Part shown: in pieces, positions 50,100 through 57,193 of the stretch
How positions within the stretch are numbered: the stretch's first letter is position 1
How the letters are laid out: each line of letters begins with the position of its first letter
NCBI GenBank assembly: GCA_021201535.1
Contig: JAJQEU010000120.1
Coordinates: 1-64,000, forward strand
Length of the DNA: 64,000 nucleotides
Source: Clostridiales bacterium
GTDB lineage: Bacteria; Bacillota; Clostridia; Lachnospirales; Lachnospiraceae
Direction: 5' to 3'
Translations under genes and position numbers: made by a program
The notes under the pieces: generated by a model
Database searches by the model: none
What the model was told of the DNA's origin: nothing
What the model saw: the letters and a program-made list of their open reading frames with translations, nothing else

Positions 50100-50953
50100 G
50101 ATGCCGCCTGCTCTCCTTTCCCTTTGATAATGTTAAATACCAGATTAATGATAAGAATGAAGACAAACAGCACCACGCCTGTTGCAATCAGGGAAGACCG
50201 GTGTAAGCCCGTGGAATAACCCATCTCCAGAACCACGTTCGTAGTCAGCGTCCGCACGCCGTCCAGGATGCCGCCCGGGATACGCGCCTGATTTCCGGCC
50301 ACCATGACCACCGCCATCGTCTCGCCGATCGCACGGCCGATACCGAGTACGACGCCCGCCAGAATACCGGACTTCGCCGCCGGGATCACACAGCGAAAAA
50401 TACTTGCCTCATTCGTTGCACCCAGTGCAAGCGCCCCTTCATAATAAGCAGTGTCAACCGCTCGGATGGAGGTTTCTGTCACGCTGATGATCGTCGGCAG
50501 AATCATAATTCCCAGAAGGAAGGAAGCTGTCAGGATGCTCATGCCGTTCCCGCCAAACATATTGCGGACAAACGGTACCAGCACCATCAGTCCGAAAAAA
50601 CCGTAGACAACAGACGGGATGCCCGCCAGCAGATCCGTCGCCGGCTTGATAATCTTGTAAATCTGCTTCGGGCAGAAGCGGGCGAGAAATACCGCCGCGA
50701 AGATTCCGACCGGCACGCCCAGCGCGATCGCTCCGCCCGTGATGTACAGGCTGCCGATGATCATCGGAAAAATGCCGTATTTTCCGTTGCCCGGTTTCCA
50801 TGTCGTGCCGCCCAGAAATTTAAACAGGCCGATCTCCCCCATGGCGGGAATGCCGTTAATGAAGAGAAACACGCAGATACAGGCCACACACAGAATGGAG
50901 ATGCACGCAACGATCAGGAATATAATCTCAAAAAATTTTTCTTTCTGTTTCAT
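50096..50953 (-). CDS. pstC: Phosphate ABC transporter permease PstC
   Basis: A 285-aa membrane permease that pairs with PstA to form the phosphate channel. Helices alternate with loops. The PstB-contact loop is ETSIRAVDTAYYEGALALGATNEASIFRCVIPAAKSGIL near 165-203. VYGFFGLMVLVPF near 115 is a typical PstC segment. The track ORF begins 55 codons upstream in sequence that is clearly intergenic. The ATG at 50953 has TTGAGGT upstream and gives the family N terminus. It follows pstS by 245 bases of structured sequence and overlaps pstA by four bases. Confidence 0.94.
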   Translation of the reverse strand: MKQKEKFFEIIFLIVACISILCVACICVFLFINGIPAMGEIGLFKFLGGTTWKPGNGKYGIFPMIIGSLYITGGAIALGVPVGIFAAVFLARFCPKQIYKIIKPATDLLAGIPSVVYGFFGLMVLVPFVRNMFGGNGMSILTASFLLGIMILPTIISVTETSIRAVDTAYYEGALALGATNEASIFRCVIPAAKSGILAGVVLGIGRAIGETMAVVMVAGNQARIPGGILDGVRTLTTNVVLEMGYSTGLHRSSLIATGVVLFVFILIINLVFNIIKGKGEQAAS

Positions 50954-51198
50954 ACGAACCTCAACTCTTATTTGTAAAACGGCAGATACGTAAGTCCAAT
51001 ATATCTGCCGTCCTACAACTGTACTATGCCATGTATAGAGGATACAAAACCAATCAATTGTATTATTTCGTAAATGTTCAGCACCTTCACAGTTACAATA
51101 TTTCTTTTTTTGCAACACCGCGGAGATTACCGTGCTGTTTTTTCAGACCCATGTCGTAATCCCTGCCGCGGGAACATACACGAAATCCAAACTCGGTC
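50954..51198. other. Structured gap between pstS and pstC
   Basis: The 245 bases contain a long inverted repeat (CCGCGG and GATTAC arms at 51118-51130 against GTAATC and CCGCGG at 51156-51171) just past the pstS stop, and copy C of the dispersed palindrome. Such a structure between a binding-protein gene and its permeases often protects the upstream mRNA and raises binding-protein yield; that role is inferred here. Confidence 0.55.
51069..51097. repeat. Dispersed palindrome, copy C (degenerate)
   Basis: CGTAAATGTTCAGCACCTTCACAGTTACAA closely matches the 56649 copy (CGTAACTGTTCAGTACCCTCACAGTTACG) with a few changes that weaken the stem. It lies between pstS and pstC. Confidence 0.7.
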
Positions 51199-52158
51199 TT
51201 ACTCCACCTCGCTCCATGTGGTGATCTCGCCCATAAAGATCTGCTGTACCATCTCAGAAGAAAGGTTGTCGATCGGATTGTCATTGTTTACGATAACCGC
51301 GATACCGTCCATGGCAATGGTCGTAGCGGTTACGCCGGTCTCCTCTTCCTTCAGGTCACGGGAGGCCATACCGATATCGCAGGTACCCTCGATCGCGTTT
51401 GTGATGCCTGTGGTGGAATCACTGGTCTGAATCTCAATGGTCGCGTTCGGGTTAATCTCCTCATAAGCCTCTTTTAATTTCTCCATAACCGGAGATACGC
51501 TGGAAGAACCGGCAACGGAAATGCTTCCGGATGCTCCGCTGGTCTCAAAAGCCTCACCCTCTGTGATCTCGATATAACCATTCTCGGAGATCACAGCCTG
51601 GCCGTCCGCGCTCATGATGTAATCAATGAAATCCTGTGCAACTTCACTCAGGTCATCCTGTGTTACGATATTGAACGGACGAGCTACCGCGTAGGAACCG
51701 TCAGACACATTCTCAGTCGTTGCGTCCACGCCGTCGATCTGTACCGCCTTTACGGTGTCGTTTAACGACCCCAGGGAACAGTAACCGATCGCATATGTAT
51801 CACCGGCTACGGTCGACATCATGACCTCTGTGTTGTTTGTGATAGTGGCATCCACAGTGGTCATATCCTCTTTCTCGCCATCCTCGTTCTTCTGCTCGAT
51901 CTCGAACAGTTCAATGAACGCGCCTCTGGTACCGGAACCATCCTCGCGGGATAATACGGAAATTGCGGAAGAAGTGTCAAAATCAGATGCGTCTGCGCTC
52001 TGTGCAGCATCCTCTGTCTCCTCCGCGTCAGTATCCGCTGCGGAAGTCGCGGCTTCCTCTGTCGTGTCGGAGGAAGAGCTGCTTCCGCAACCGGATAAAA
52101 TCATGCCTGCAACTGCCGCAGAGCAAAGTGTCAATGCCAAAGCTTTTCTGAATTTCAT
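51199..52158 (-). CDS. pstS: Phosphate-binding lipoprotein PstS, circularly permuted
   Basis: A 319-aa lipoprotein that captures phosphate outside the membrane for PstCAB. The signal peptide ends at ILSGC (Cys near 24), then a Ser/Asp/Glu linker. The order of the binding-fold blocks is unusual. The segment normally in the middle of PstS (SREDGSGTRGAF, phosphate-binding) comes first near 69-80, followed by AIGYCSLGSLNDTVKA and the usual C-terminal end. The block that normally starts the mature protein (SISVAGSSSVSPVMEKLKEAYEE) appears only at about 214, and the protein ends at TTWSEVE. Start: ATG at 52158 with AAGGAGAC upstream. First gene of the pst operon. Confidence 0.92.
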   Translation of the reverse strand: MKFRKALALTLCSAAVAGMILSGCGSSSSSDTTEEAATSAADTDAEETEDAAQSADASDFDTSSAISVLSREDGSGTRGAFIELFEIEQKNEDGEKEDMTTVDATITNNTEVMMSTVAGDTYAIGYCSLGSLNDTVKAVQIDGVDATTENVSDGSYAVARPFNIVTQDDLSEVAQDFIDYIMSADGQAVISENGYIEITEGEAFETSGASGSISVAGSSSVSPVMEKLKEAYEEINPNATIEIQTSDSTTGITNAIEGTCDIGMASRDLKEEETGVTATTIAMDGIAVIVNNDNPIDNLSSEMVQQIFMGEITTWSEVE

Positions 52159-52250
52159 AATTTGTCTCCTTTTTTCTTTTTCTGAAAGAAAGCTGTTTTT
52201 TTATTGTTTTTTAATACGCTTTCCTCGCTACAAATGGGATATTAGCAGGC

Positions 52251-52314
52251 ATTTGTAAAATACAAAATCACGCGGGAGTAAATTATTTGTAAGTGTTTAG
52301 GGAAGATTTGTAAA
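52251..52314 (-). promoter_or_regulatory. Candidate Pho boxes upstream of pstS
   Basis: ATTTGTAAA, ATTTGTAAG and ATTTGTAAA begin at 52251, 52285 and 52306 (plus-strand reading), spaced about three and two helical turns apart. On the minus strand they read (T/C)TTACAAAT, like the TTTACA boxes near 47.5 kb. A TAATAT -10 lies just downstream with a poor -35, as expected for an activator-dependent promoter. Confidence 0.55.
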
Positions 52315-52410
52315 TTAATTTTACATAATCTCCTGGGAATCCGAATTTTTCAGATACAGGCAGATACTTTCCATATGACGGCTGATTCTGTTAAATAACT
52401 TTTATTGACG

Positions 52411-52440
52411 ACAAAACGGAGACTTCAGTCTCCGTTTTGT
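52411..52440. terminator. Symmetrical terminator after the 47-aa gene
   Basis: ACAAAACGGAGACT and AGTCTCCGTTTTGT form a perfect 14-pair stem with a two-base loop. The A and T runs at each end make it usable in both directions. It lies eight bases after the small gene and upstream of the pstS control region, so it isolates the pst operon. Confidence 0.85.
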
Positions 52441-52448
52441 CACATATA

Positions 52449-52592
52449 TTATTCTTTTTCCTTTTTTCCTTTCGGCTTATACTGTTCCTCGCCTGTCTCT
52501 ATAAACAGCATAAAATCATTTATTTTTTTTTCATCCCATCCGTCAGCTCTCAAGCCTAAAATGATTCTGGCAACTTCTGTCATGTTCATATT
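52449..52592 (-). CDS. Small hypothetical protein (47 aa)
   Basis: A 47-aa protein beginning MNMTEVARIILGLRADGW. It has one amphipathic helix pair, a conserved-looking hydrophobic/charged pattern (KKINDFMLFIETGEEQYK) and a basic tail. The track ORF starts 20 codons earlier, but the ATG at 52592 has GGAAGG upstream. It has a plausible promoter of its own and a strong terminator, which supports a real gene. I cannot assign a function. It stands between purL and the pst operon. Confidence 0.75.
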   Translation of the reverse strand, partial: NMNMTEVARIILGLRADGWDEKKINDFMLFIETGEEQYKPKGKKEKE

Positions 52593-52620
52593 ATACCTTC
52601 CTTTCTTCTCAGATAATATA

Positions 52621-52649
52621 ATATTATCACACATTATAAGCACATCCAA
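52621..52649 (-). promoter_or_regulatory. Promoter of the 47-aa gene
   Basis: On the minus strand TTGGAT, 17 bases and TAATAT. A 17-base perfect palindrome (GATAATATTATATTATC, 52612-52628) covers the -10 and start point, a likely operator position. Confidence 0.5.
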
Positions 52650-52736
52650 CATTTTTTCTGATATTTTCTGGCTTTTGATACTGTTTTGTTAGATCGGGCG
52701 CAATGGCAACTGTTTTGGTCGTGAACAGCAGTTGAT

Positions 52737-55700
52737 TTAATCCCGGAAAAACGCCACGCCGGACTCAAAAATCCGCATGTCCTGCTCTCCATAGATATTG
52801 ACCGCGACGCCGTCGCCCCGGCGCTCGGAATGCGCCATTTTCCCGAGGATCCGTCCATCCGGGCTCGTGATGCCCTCGATCGACAGATAGGAGCCGTTGA
52901 CATTCCACTCCTCGTCCATCGTCGGGATGCCGACCTCATTGACATACTGCGTCGCCACCTGCCCGTTCGCAATGAGCTGCTGCAGCCACTCGTCGTTCGC
53001 GACAAACCGTCCCTCTCCGTGGGATGCCGGATTCGTGTAAATCTTCCCGAGCTCCGCCTGCGCAAGCCACGGGGATTTGTCAGAGACCACCTTCGTATAA
53101 ACCATTTTCGAAATATGTCGGCCAATGGTATTGTAGGTCAGAGTCGGAGAGTCGGCATTCCCGTCCTGAATGCGCCCGTAGGGAACCAGCCCCAGCTTGA
53201 TCAGTGCCTGAAAACCATTGCAGATACCGAGGCAAAGGCCGTCCCGCTCATTCAGCAGCTTCTCAACAGCCTCCTTTATCTTCGCGTTGCGGAACGCAGT
53301 CGCAAAGAACTTCGCAGACCCCTCCGGCTCATCACCCGCGGAAAATCCGCCGGGGAACATGATGATCTGCGCCTGTTCAATCGCCTTCTCAAAGATATCC
53401 ACGGAATCCCGGATATCCTCCGCCGTCAGGTTCTTGAAGACCTTCGTCACCACGATCGCTCCCGCCCGTTCAAACGCTTTCGCGGAATCATATTCGCAGT
53501 TCGTCCCCGGGAATACCGGGATAAATACCGTCGGCTTCGCCACTTTATTTTTACAGATATAAATCTCCTTCGCGTCATAGAGCCTGAGCGGCAGCTCCGC
53601 AGTATCCTGATTCGCCCTCGTCGGGAATACCTTTTCGAGCGTGCCGTTCCAGACAGAAAGTGCCTCTTCCATGGGAATCTGCACCCCGGAATCCTTCATC
53701 CCGAAATCCTGTGCATCGGCATCCTGCAACTCAGAACCCCGTATCCCGGAACTCTGCGCCGTACCGTACTTAAAGACCGGTTCCCCGAGGACAGAGCCCG
53801 CGATGCTCACGTTCGCGCGAAGACCTGCCGCTTCCATCGCCGCTTTCACCGCGTCCGTGTCCTCCGGCGCCGCTTCAGCCACCAGACTCCCGAATCCCGG
53901 CGCGAACGCCTCCTCCGGCTTCATGCAGCCGCGAATGGAGACTCCCAGCTTATTGCCGAACGCCATCCGGCTGATCGCCGCGATGAGTCCGTGGGCATCA
54001 AGCGCATAGACGGCCGTCAGCTTCTTCTCCTGTATCAGCGAATGTACCACGTCGTACATCCGCATCAGCTGATCATAATCCGGCAGTCCGTAAACATCCC
54101 GGTTCGCAGTGAACAGCATCAGCTTATCGCCTGCCTTTTTCAGTTCCGGTGTTACGATCTCCTGCGTCTGCGCCACATCTACCGCGAAAGAAACGAGTGT
54201 CGGCGGCACATCGATATCGTTAAATGTCCCCGACATGGAATCCTTTCCCCCGATGGACGGCAGCCCGAAGCCCATCTGTGCACTGTACGCACCGAGGAGC
54301 GCTGAAAACGGTTGGCTCCATCTGGACGGTTCCTCACTCATCCTGCGGAAATATTCCTGAAAACTGAACCGGATCTTTTTATAATCGCCTCCCGCCGCCA
54401 CAATCTTCGCGACAGACTCCACCACAGCATAGACAGCCCCGTGGTAGGGGCTCCAGCTCGACAGATACGGGTCAAAACCATAGCTCATCAGTGTCACGGC
54501 ATCACACTTCCCGCTCATCACCGGCACCTTCGCCGCCATCGCCTGCGTCTCCGTCAGCTGGTAGCGTCCGCCGTAGGGCATGAACACGCTGCCCGCGCCG
54601 ATGGAACCGTCAAACATCTCGACCAGACCCTTCTGCGAACAAACATTCAGATCCCGCAGGGTATCCAGCCACGCCGCATGTATATCTCCTTTTTGTATAT
54701 CCTCCGCAACCTCTTCGATCGCGATCCGGTCAAGATAACAGTCCTCCTTCGCCGGGATATCCACCGCAACGCAGGTTTCCTGATGCGCTCCGTTCGTATC
54801 CAGGAACGCACGGGACAGGTTCACGATCTCCTTTCCTCTCCAGACAAGCACCAGACGGGGATCCTCCGTCACCACCGCAACCGGTACTGCCTCCAGATTC
54901 TCTTCTCTCGCATAGGCAAGGAACTGATCCACATTCTCCGGCGCAATTACCACAGCCATGCGCTCCTGAGACTCGGAAATCGCCAGCTCGGTCCCGTCCA
55001 GACCTGCGTACTTTTTCGGAACCTTATCAAGATCCACCCGCAGTCCGTCCGCCAGTTCGCCGATGGCAACCGACACGCCGCCGGCGCCGAAATCATTGCA
55101 TTTTTTTATCAGATAAGAAACCTCCTCGCGGCGGAACAGCCTCTGGATCTTTCTCTCCGTCGGCGGATTGCCCTTCTGCACCTCCGCGCCGCAGGTATCG
55201 ATGGAGGCCGTCGTATGCGCCTTGGATGAGCCCGTCGCCCCGCCGCAGCCGTCGCGTCCGGTCCGACCGCCGAGCAGAATAATGATATCTCCCGGATCCG
55301 AAGTCAGTCTCTGCACCGCGCGGCGGGGAGCAGCCCCCAGAACAGCGCCGATCTCCATACGCTTCGCCACATAGTCCGGATGATAGATTTCCTTTACCAG
55401 ACCCGTAGCCAACCCGATCTGGTTACCGTAAGAACTGTAACCGCCCGCCGCCGAGCGCACGATCTTCTTCTGCGGCAGCTTGCCCGGCAGCGTATCCCGG
55501 ACAGAACCCGTCGGATCCGCCGCGCCGGTCACACGCATCGCCTGATACACATAGGTACGCCCGGAGAGCGGATCGCGGATCGCGCCGCCGAGACAGGTCG
55601 CCGCGCCGCCGAACGGCTCAATCTCCGTCGGATGGTTGTGCGTCTCATTCTTGAAATTGATCAGCCACTCCTCCTCTTTCCCATCCACGGTCAGCGGAAC

Positions 55701-56618
55701 CACGATAGAGCAGGCGTTGATCTCATCCGACTCCTCCTGATCCGCCAGCTTTCCTTCTTTTTTCAGCTTTTTCATCGCCATCAGAGCCAGATCCATCAGG
55801 CAGGGAAACTTGTCCGGACGATCCGTATACATCTCCGAAAAATCTGCCTGATACTGTTCGTAGGTCTTTCGGATCGGCTCCAGATAATAGCCGTCGCCGA
55901 AGCTGACTTCCTTCAGCTCCGTAGAAAACGTCGTATGCCTGCAGTGATCGGACCAGTAGGTATCCAGCACGCGGATCTCCGTCATCGTCGGATCGCGGTA
56001 TTCCTCCCCCGCATAATATTTCTGAATATGAAGAAAATCCTGAAACGTCATGGCCAGTCCGAGAGAATCATAGAGTCCCCGCAGATCTGACTCCGCCATG
56101 GCGGAAAATCCGTCAAAAACGATCACGTCTTCCGGATCTGCAAAATTCTGTGCCAGTGTCTCCGGTTTCGTCAGACCGGTCTCTCTGGAATCAACCGGAT
56201 TGATGCAGTGATGTCTGATCGCCGCCAGCTGTTCATCTGTAATATCACCCTCGATCACATAAGTCGTCGCCGTACGAATCAGGGGATTCTCCTCCTCGTT
56301 TAACAGCTTCACGCACTGTTCAGCAGAATCCGCACGCTGGTCAAACTGCCCCGGCAGATACTCCACACTGAAAATTTTTGCGCCGGCCGCGTCAAACTCC
56401 TCCTCATAGACATCATCCACCGGCGGTTCTGAGAACACACTGACTACCGCCTTACGGTACGTATCGTCTGAGACATTCTCCACATCATAGCGCACCAGCT
56501 CGCGCACTCCTGTAACACCGGAAATACCGAGATAACTCCGGATCTCAGACTCCAGTTCCCGTGCCTTCACGGCATAATCACGCTTCTTCTCCACATATAC
56601 TCTGCGTACCCTGCTCAT
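52737..56618 (-). CDS. purL: Phosphoribosylformylglycinamidine synthase, single-chain
   Basis: A 1293-aa enzyme of purine synthesis that converts FGAR, glutamine and ATP to FGAM. It is the large single-chain type: an N-terminal PurS-like part, two AIRS-like synthetase halves (for example AHTTASIDTCGAEVQKGNPPTE near 475) and a C-terminal glutaminase domain. The glutaminase has MFPGGFSAGDEPEGSAKF near 1094, nucleophile Cys in LCLGICNGFQALIKLG near 1137 and the catalytic His region in MAHSERRGDG near the end. A low-complexity stretch (SSGIRGSELQDADAQDFGMKD) near 985 joins two regions. Start: ATG at 56618 with CGGAGG upstream. Single gene, with no other pur genes nearby. Confidence 0.97.
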   Translation of the reverse strand: MSRVRRVYVEKKRDYAVKARELESEIRSYLGISGVTGVRELVRYDVENVSDDTYRKAVVSVFSEPPVDDVYEEEFDAAGAKIFSVEYLPGQFDQRADSAEQCVKLLNEEENPLIRTATTYVIEGDITDEQLAAIRHHCINPVDSRETGLTKPETLAQNFADPEDVIVFDGFSAMAESDLRGLYDSLGLAMTFQDFLHIQKYYAGEEYRDPTMTEIRVLDTYWSDHCRHTTFSTELKEVSFGDGYYLEPIRKTYEQYQADFSEMYTDRPDKFPCLMDLALMAMKKLKKEGKLADQEESDEINACSIVVPLTVDGKEEEWLINFKNETHNHPTEIEPFGGAATCLGGAIRDPLSGRTYVYQAMRVTGAADPTGSVRDTLPGKLPQKKIVRSAAGGYSSYGNQIGLATGLVKEIYHPDYVAKRMEIGAVLGAAPRRAVQRLTSDPGDIIILLGGRTGRDGCGGATGSSKAHTTASIDTCGAEVQKGNPPTERKIQRLFRREEVSYLIKKCNDFGAGGVSVAIGELADGLRVDLDKVPKKYAGLDGTELAISESQERMAVVIAPENVDQFLAYAREENLEAVPVAVVTEDPRLVLVWRGKEIVNLSRAFLDTNGAHQETCVAVDIPAKEDCYLDRIAIEEVAEDIQKGDIHAAWLDTLRDLNVCSQKGLVEMFDGSIGAGSVFMPYGGRYQLTETQAMAAKVPVMSGKCDAVTLMSYGFDPYLSSWSPYHGAVYAVVESVAKIVAAGGDYKKIRFSFQEYFRRMSEEPSRWSQPFSALLGAYSAQMGFGLPSIGGKDSMSGTFNDIDVPPTLVSFAVDVAQTQEIVTPELKKAGDKLMLFTANRDVYGLPDYDQLMRMYDVVHSLIQEKKLTAVYALDAHGLIAAISRMAFGNKLGVSIRGCMKPEEAFAPGFGSLVAEAAPEDTDAVKAAMEAAGLRANVSIAGSVLGEPVFKYGTAQSSGIRGSELQDADAQDFGMKDSGVQIPMEEALSVWNGTLEKVFPTRANQDTAELPLRLYDAKEIYICKNKVAKPTVFIPVFPGTNCEYDSAKAFERAGAIVVTKVFKNLTAEDIRDSVDIFEKAIEQAQIIMFPGGFSAGDEPEGSAKFFATAFRNAKIKEAVEKLLNERDGLCLGICNGFQALIKLGLVPYGRIQDGNADSPTLTYNTIGRHISKMVYTKVVSDKSPWLAQAELGKIYTNPASHGEGRFVANDEWLQQLIANGQVATQYVNEVGIPTMDEEWNVNGSYLSIEGITSPDGRILGKMAHSERRGDGVAVNIYGEQDMRIFESGVAFFRD

Positions 56619-56648
56619 GGCTGTTCCTCCGTTATATAAAATCTCTTT

Positions 56649-56677
56649 CGTAACTGTTCAGTACCCTCACAGTTACG
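56649..56677. repeat. Dispersed palindrome, copy B
   Basis: CGTAACTGT and ACAGTTACG form a perfect nine-pair stem around TCAGTACCCTC. It lies 31 bases upstream of purL, in its leader. The same core occurs at 29865 (reverse orientation) and 51069. Confidence 0.8.
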
Positions 56678-56736
56678 CTCTTTCCATATCACTTCTGAAA
56701 AACGCTTTCTCCCGCATTTTATCCGTCCCGTGCTTT

Positions 56737-57018
56737 CTATTCCTCCGGAACTCCATGCGACGCAAGAAGCTTTTTCAAACGTTCTATTTCCTGCTGCGAT
56801 TCCCGCTTTATTTTTTCCGCTTCCTGCTTTGCGTCTTCCGCTTCCTGTTTTGCGTCTTCCGCTTCCCGCTTTACTTTTTCCTCCTGTCTTGCTTTGTCAG
56901 ACAGGAGAATCTTCTTTTCGCCTGTCTGCATTCTGTTTTGTAAAATAGTAACTGGCGAAAAGCCGGATCTCAGACATCCCGCACCGAGAACCGGTGAACG
57001 GAACGCAGAACACATCAT
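56737..57018 (-). CDS. Coiled-coil fragment, possibly remnant of an Rpn/PD-(D/E)XK-type protein
   Basis: An open frame of up to 93 codons. The second half is a strongly charged coiled coil with an internal repeat (EAEDAKQEAEDAKQEAEKI) and a C-terminal ERLKKLLASHGVPEE. That ending resembles the tails of Rpn/transposase-like nuclease proteins that are common in Lachnospiraceae. I see no Shine-Dalgarno before either ATG (57018 or 56931), and no nuclease domain upstream, so this may be the leftover 3' end of a decayed gene. The repeated codons reflect a duplicated 21-bp DNA unit. Confidence 0.35.
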   Translation of the reverse strand: MMCSAFRSPVLGAGCLRSGFSPVTILQNRMQTGEKKILLSDKARQEEKVKREAEDAKQEAEDAKQEAEKIKRESQQEIERLKKLLASHGVPEE

Positions 57019-57121
57019 GAAATTTTAGAATCAAAAATGTGTTTTGAACACATTTAATATATCACAGCCACAGGTTGTTGTCGAGTATGAATTTTAAATA
57101 TAAAACCCATCTTTGATTCAA

Positions 57122-57171
57122 AATAATCAGAAAAGGAACCGCCCAAAATGAACGATTCCCTTCTGATTATT
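57122..57171 (-). terminator. Terminator of the leucine-rich repeat gene
   Basis: AATAATCAGAA pairs with TTCTGATTATT (eleven pairs), with an inner GGAA/TTCC stem. On the minus strand TTATTTT follows. It lies 23 bases after the stop codon of the LRR gene. Confidence 0.7.
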
Positions 57172-57193
57172 ACTATAATTCAGATTCCCCGGA

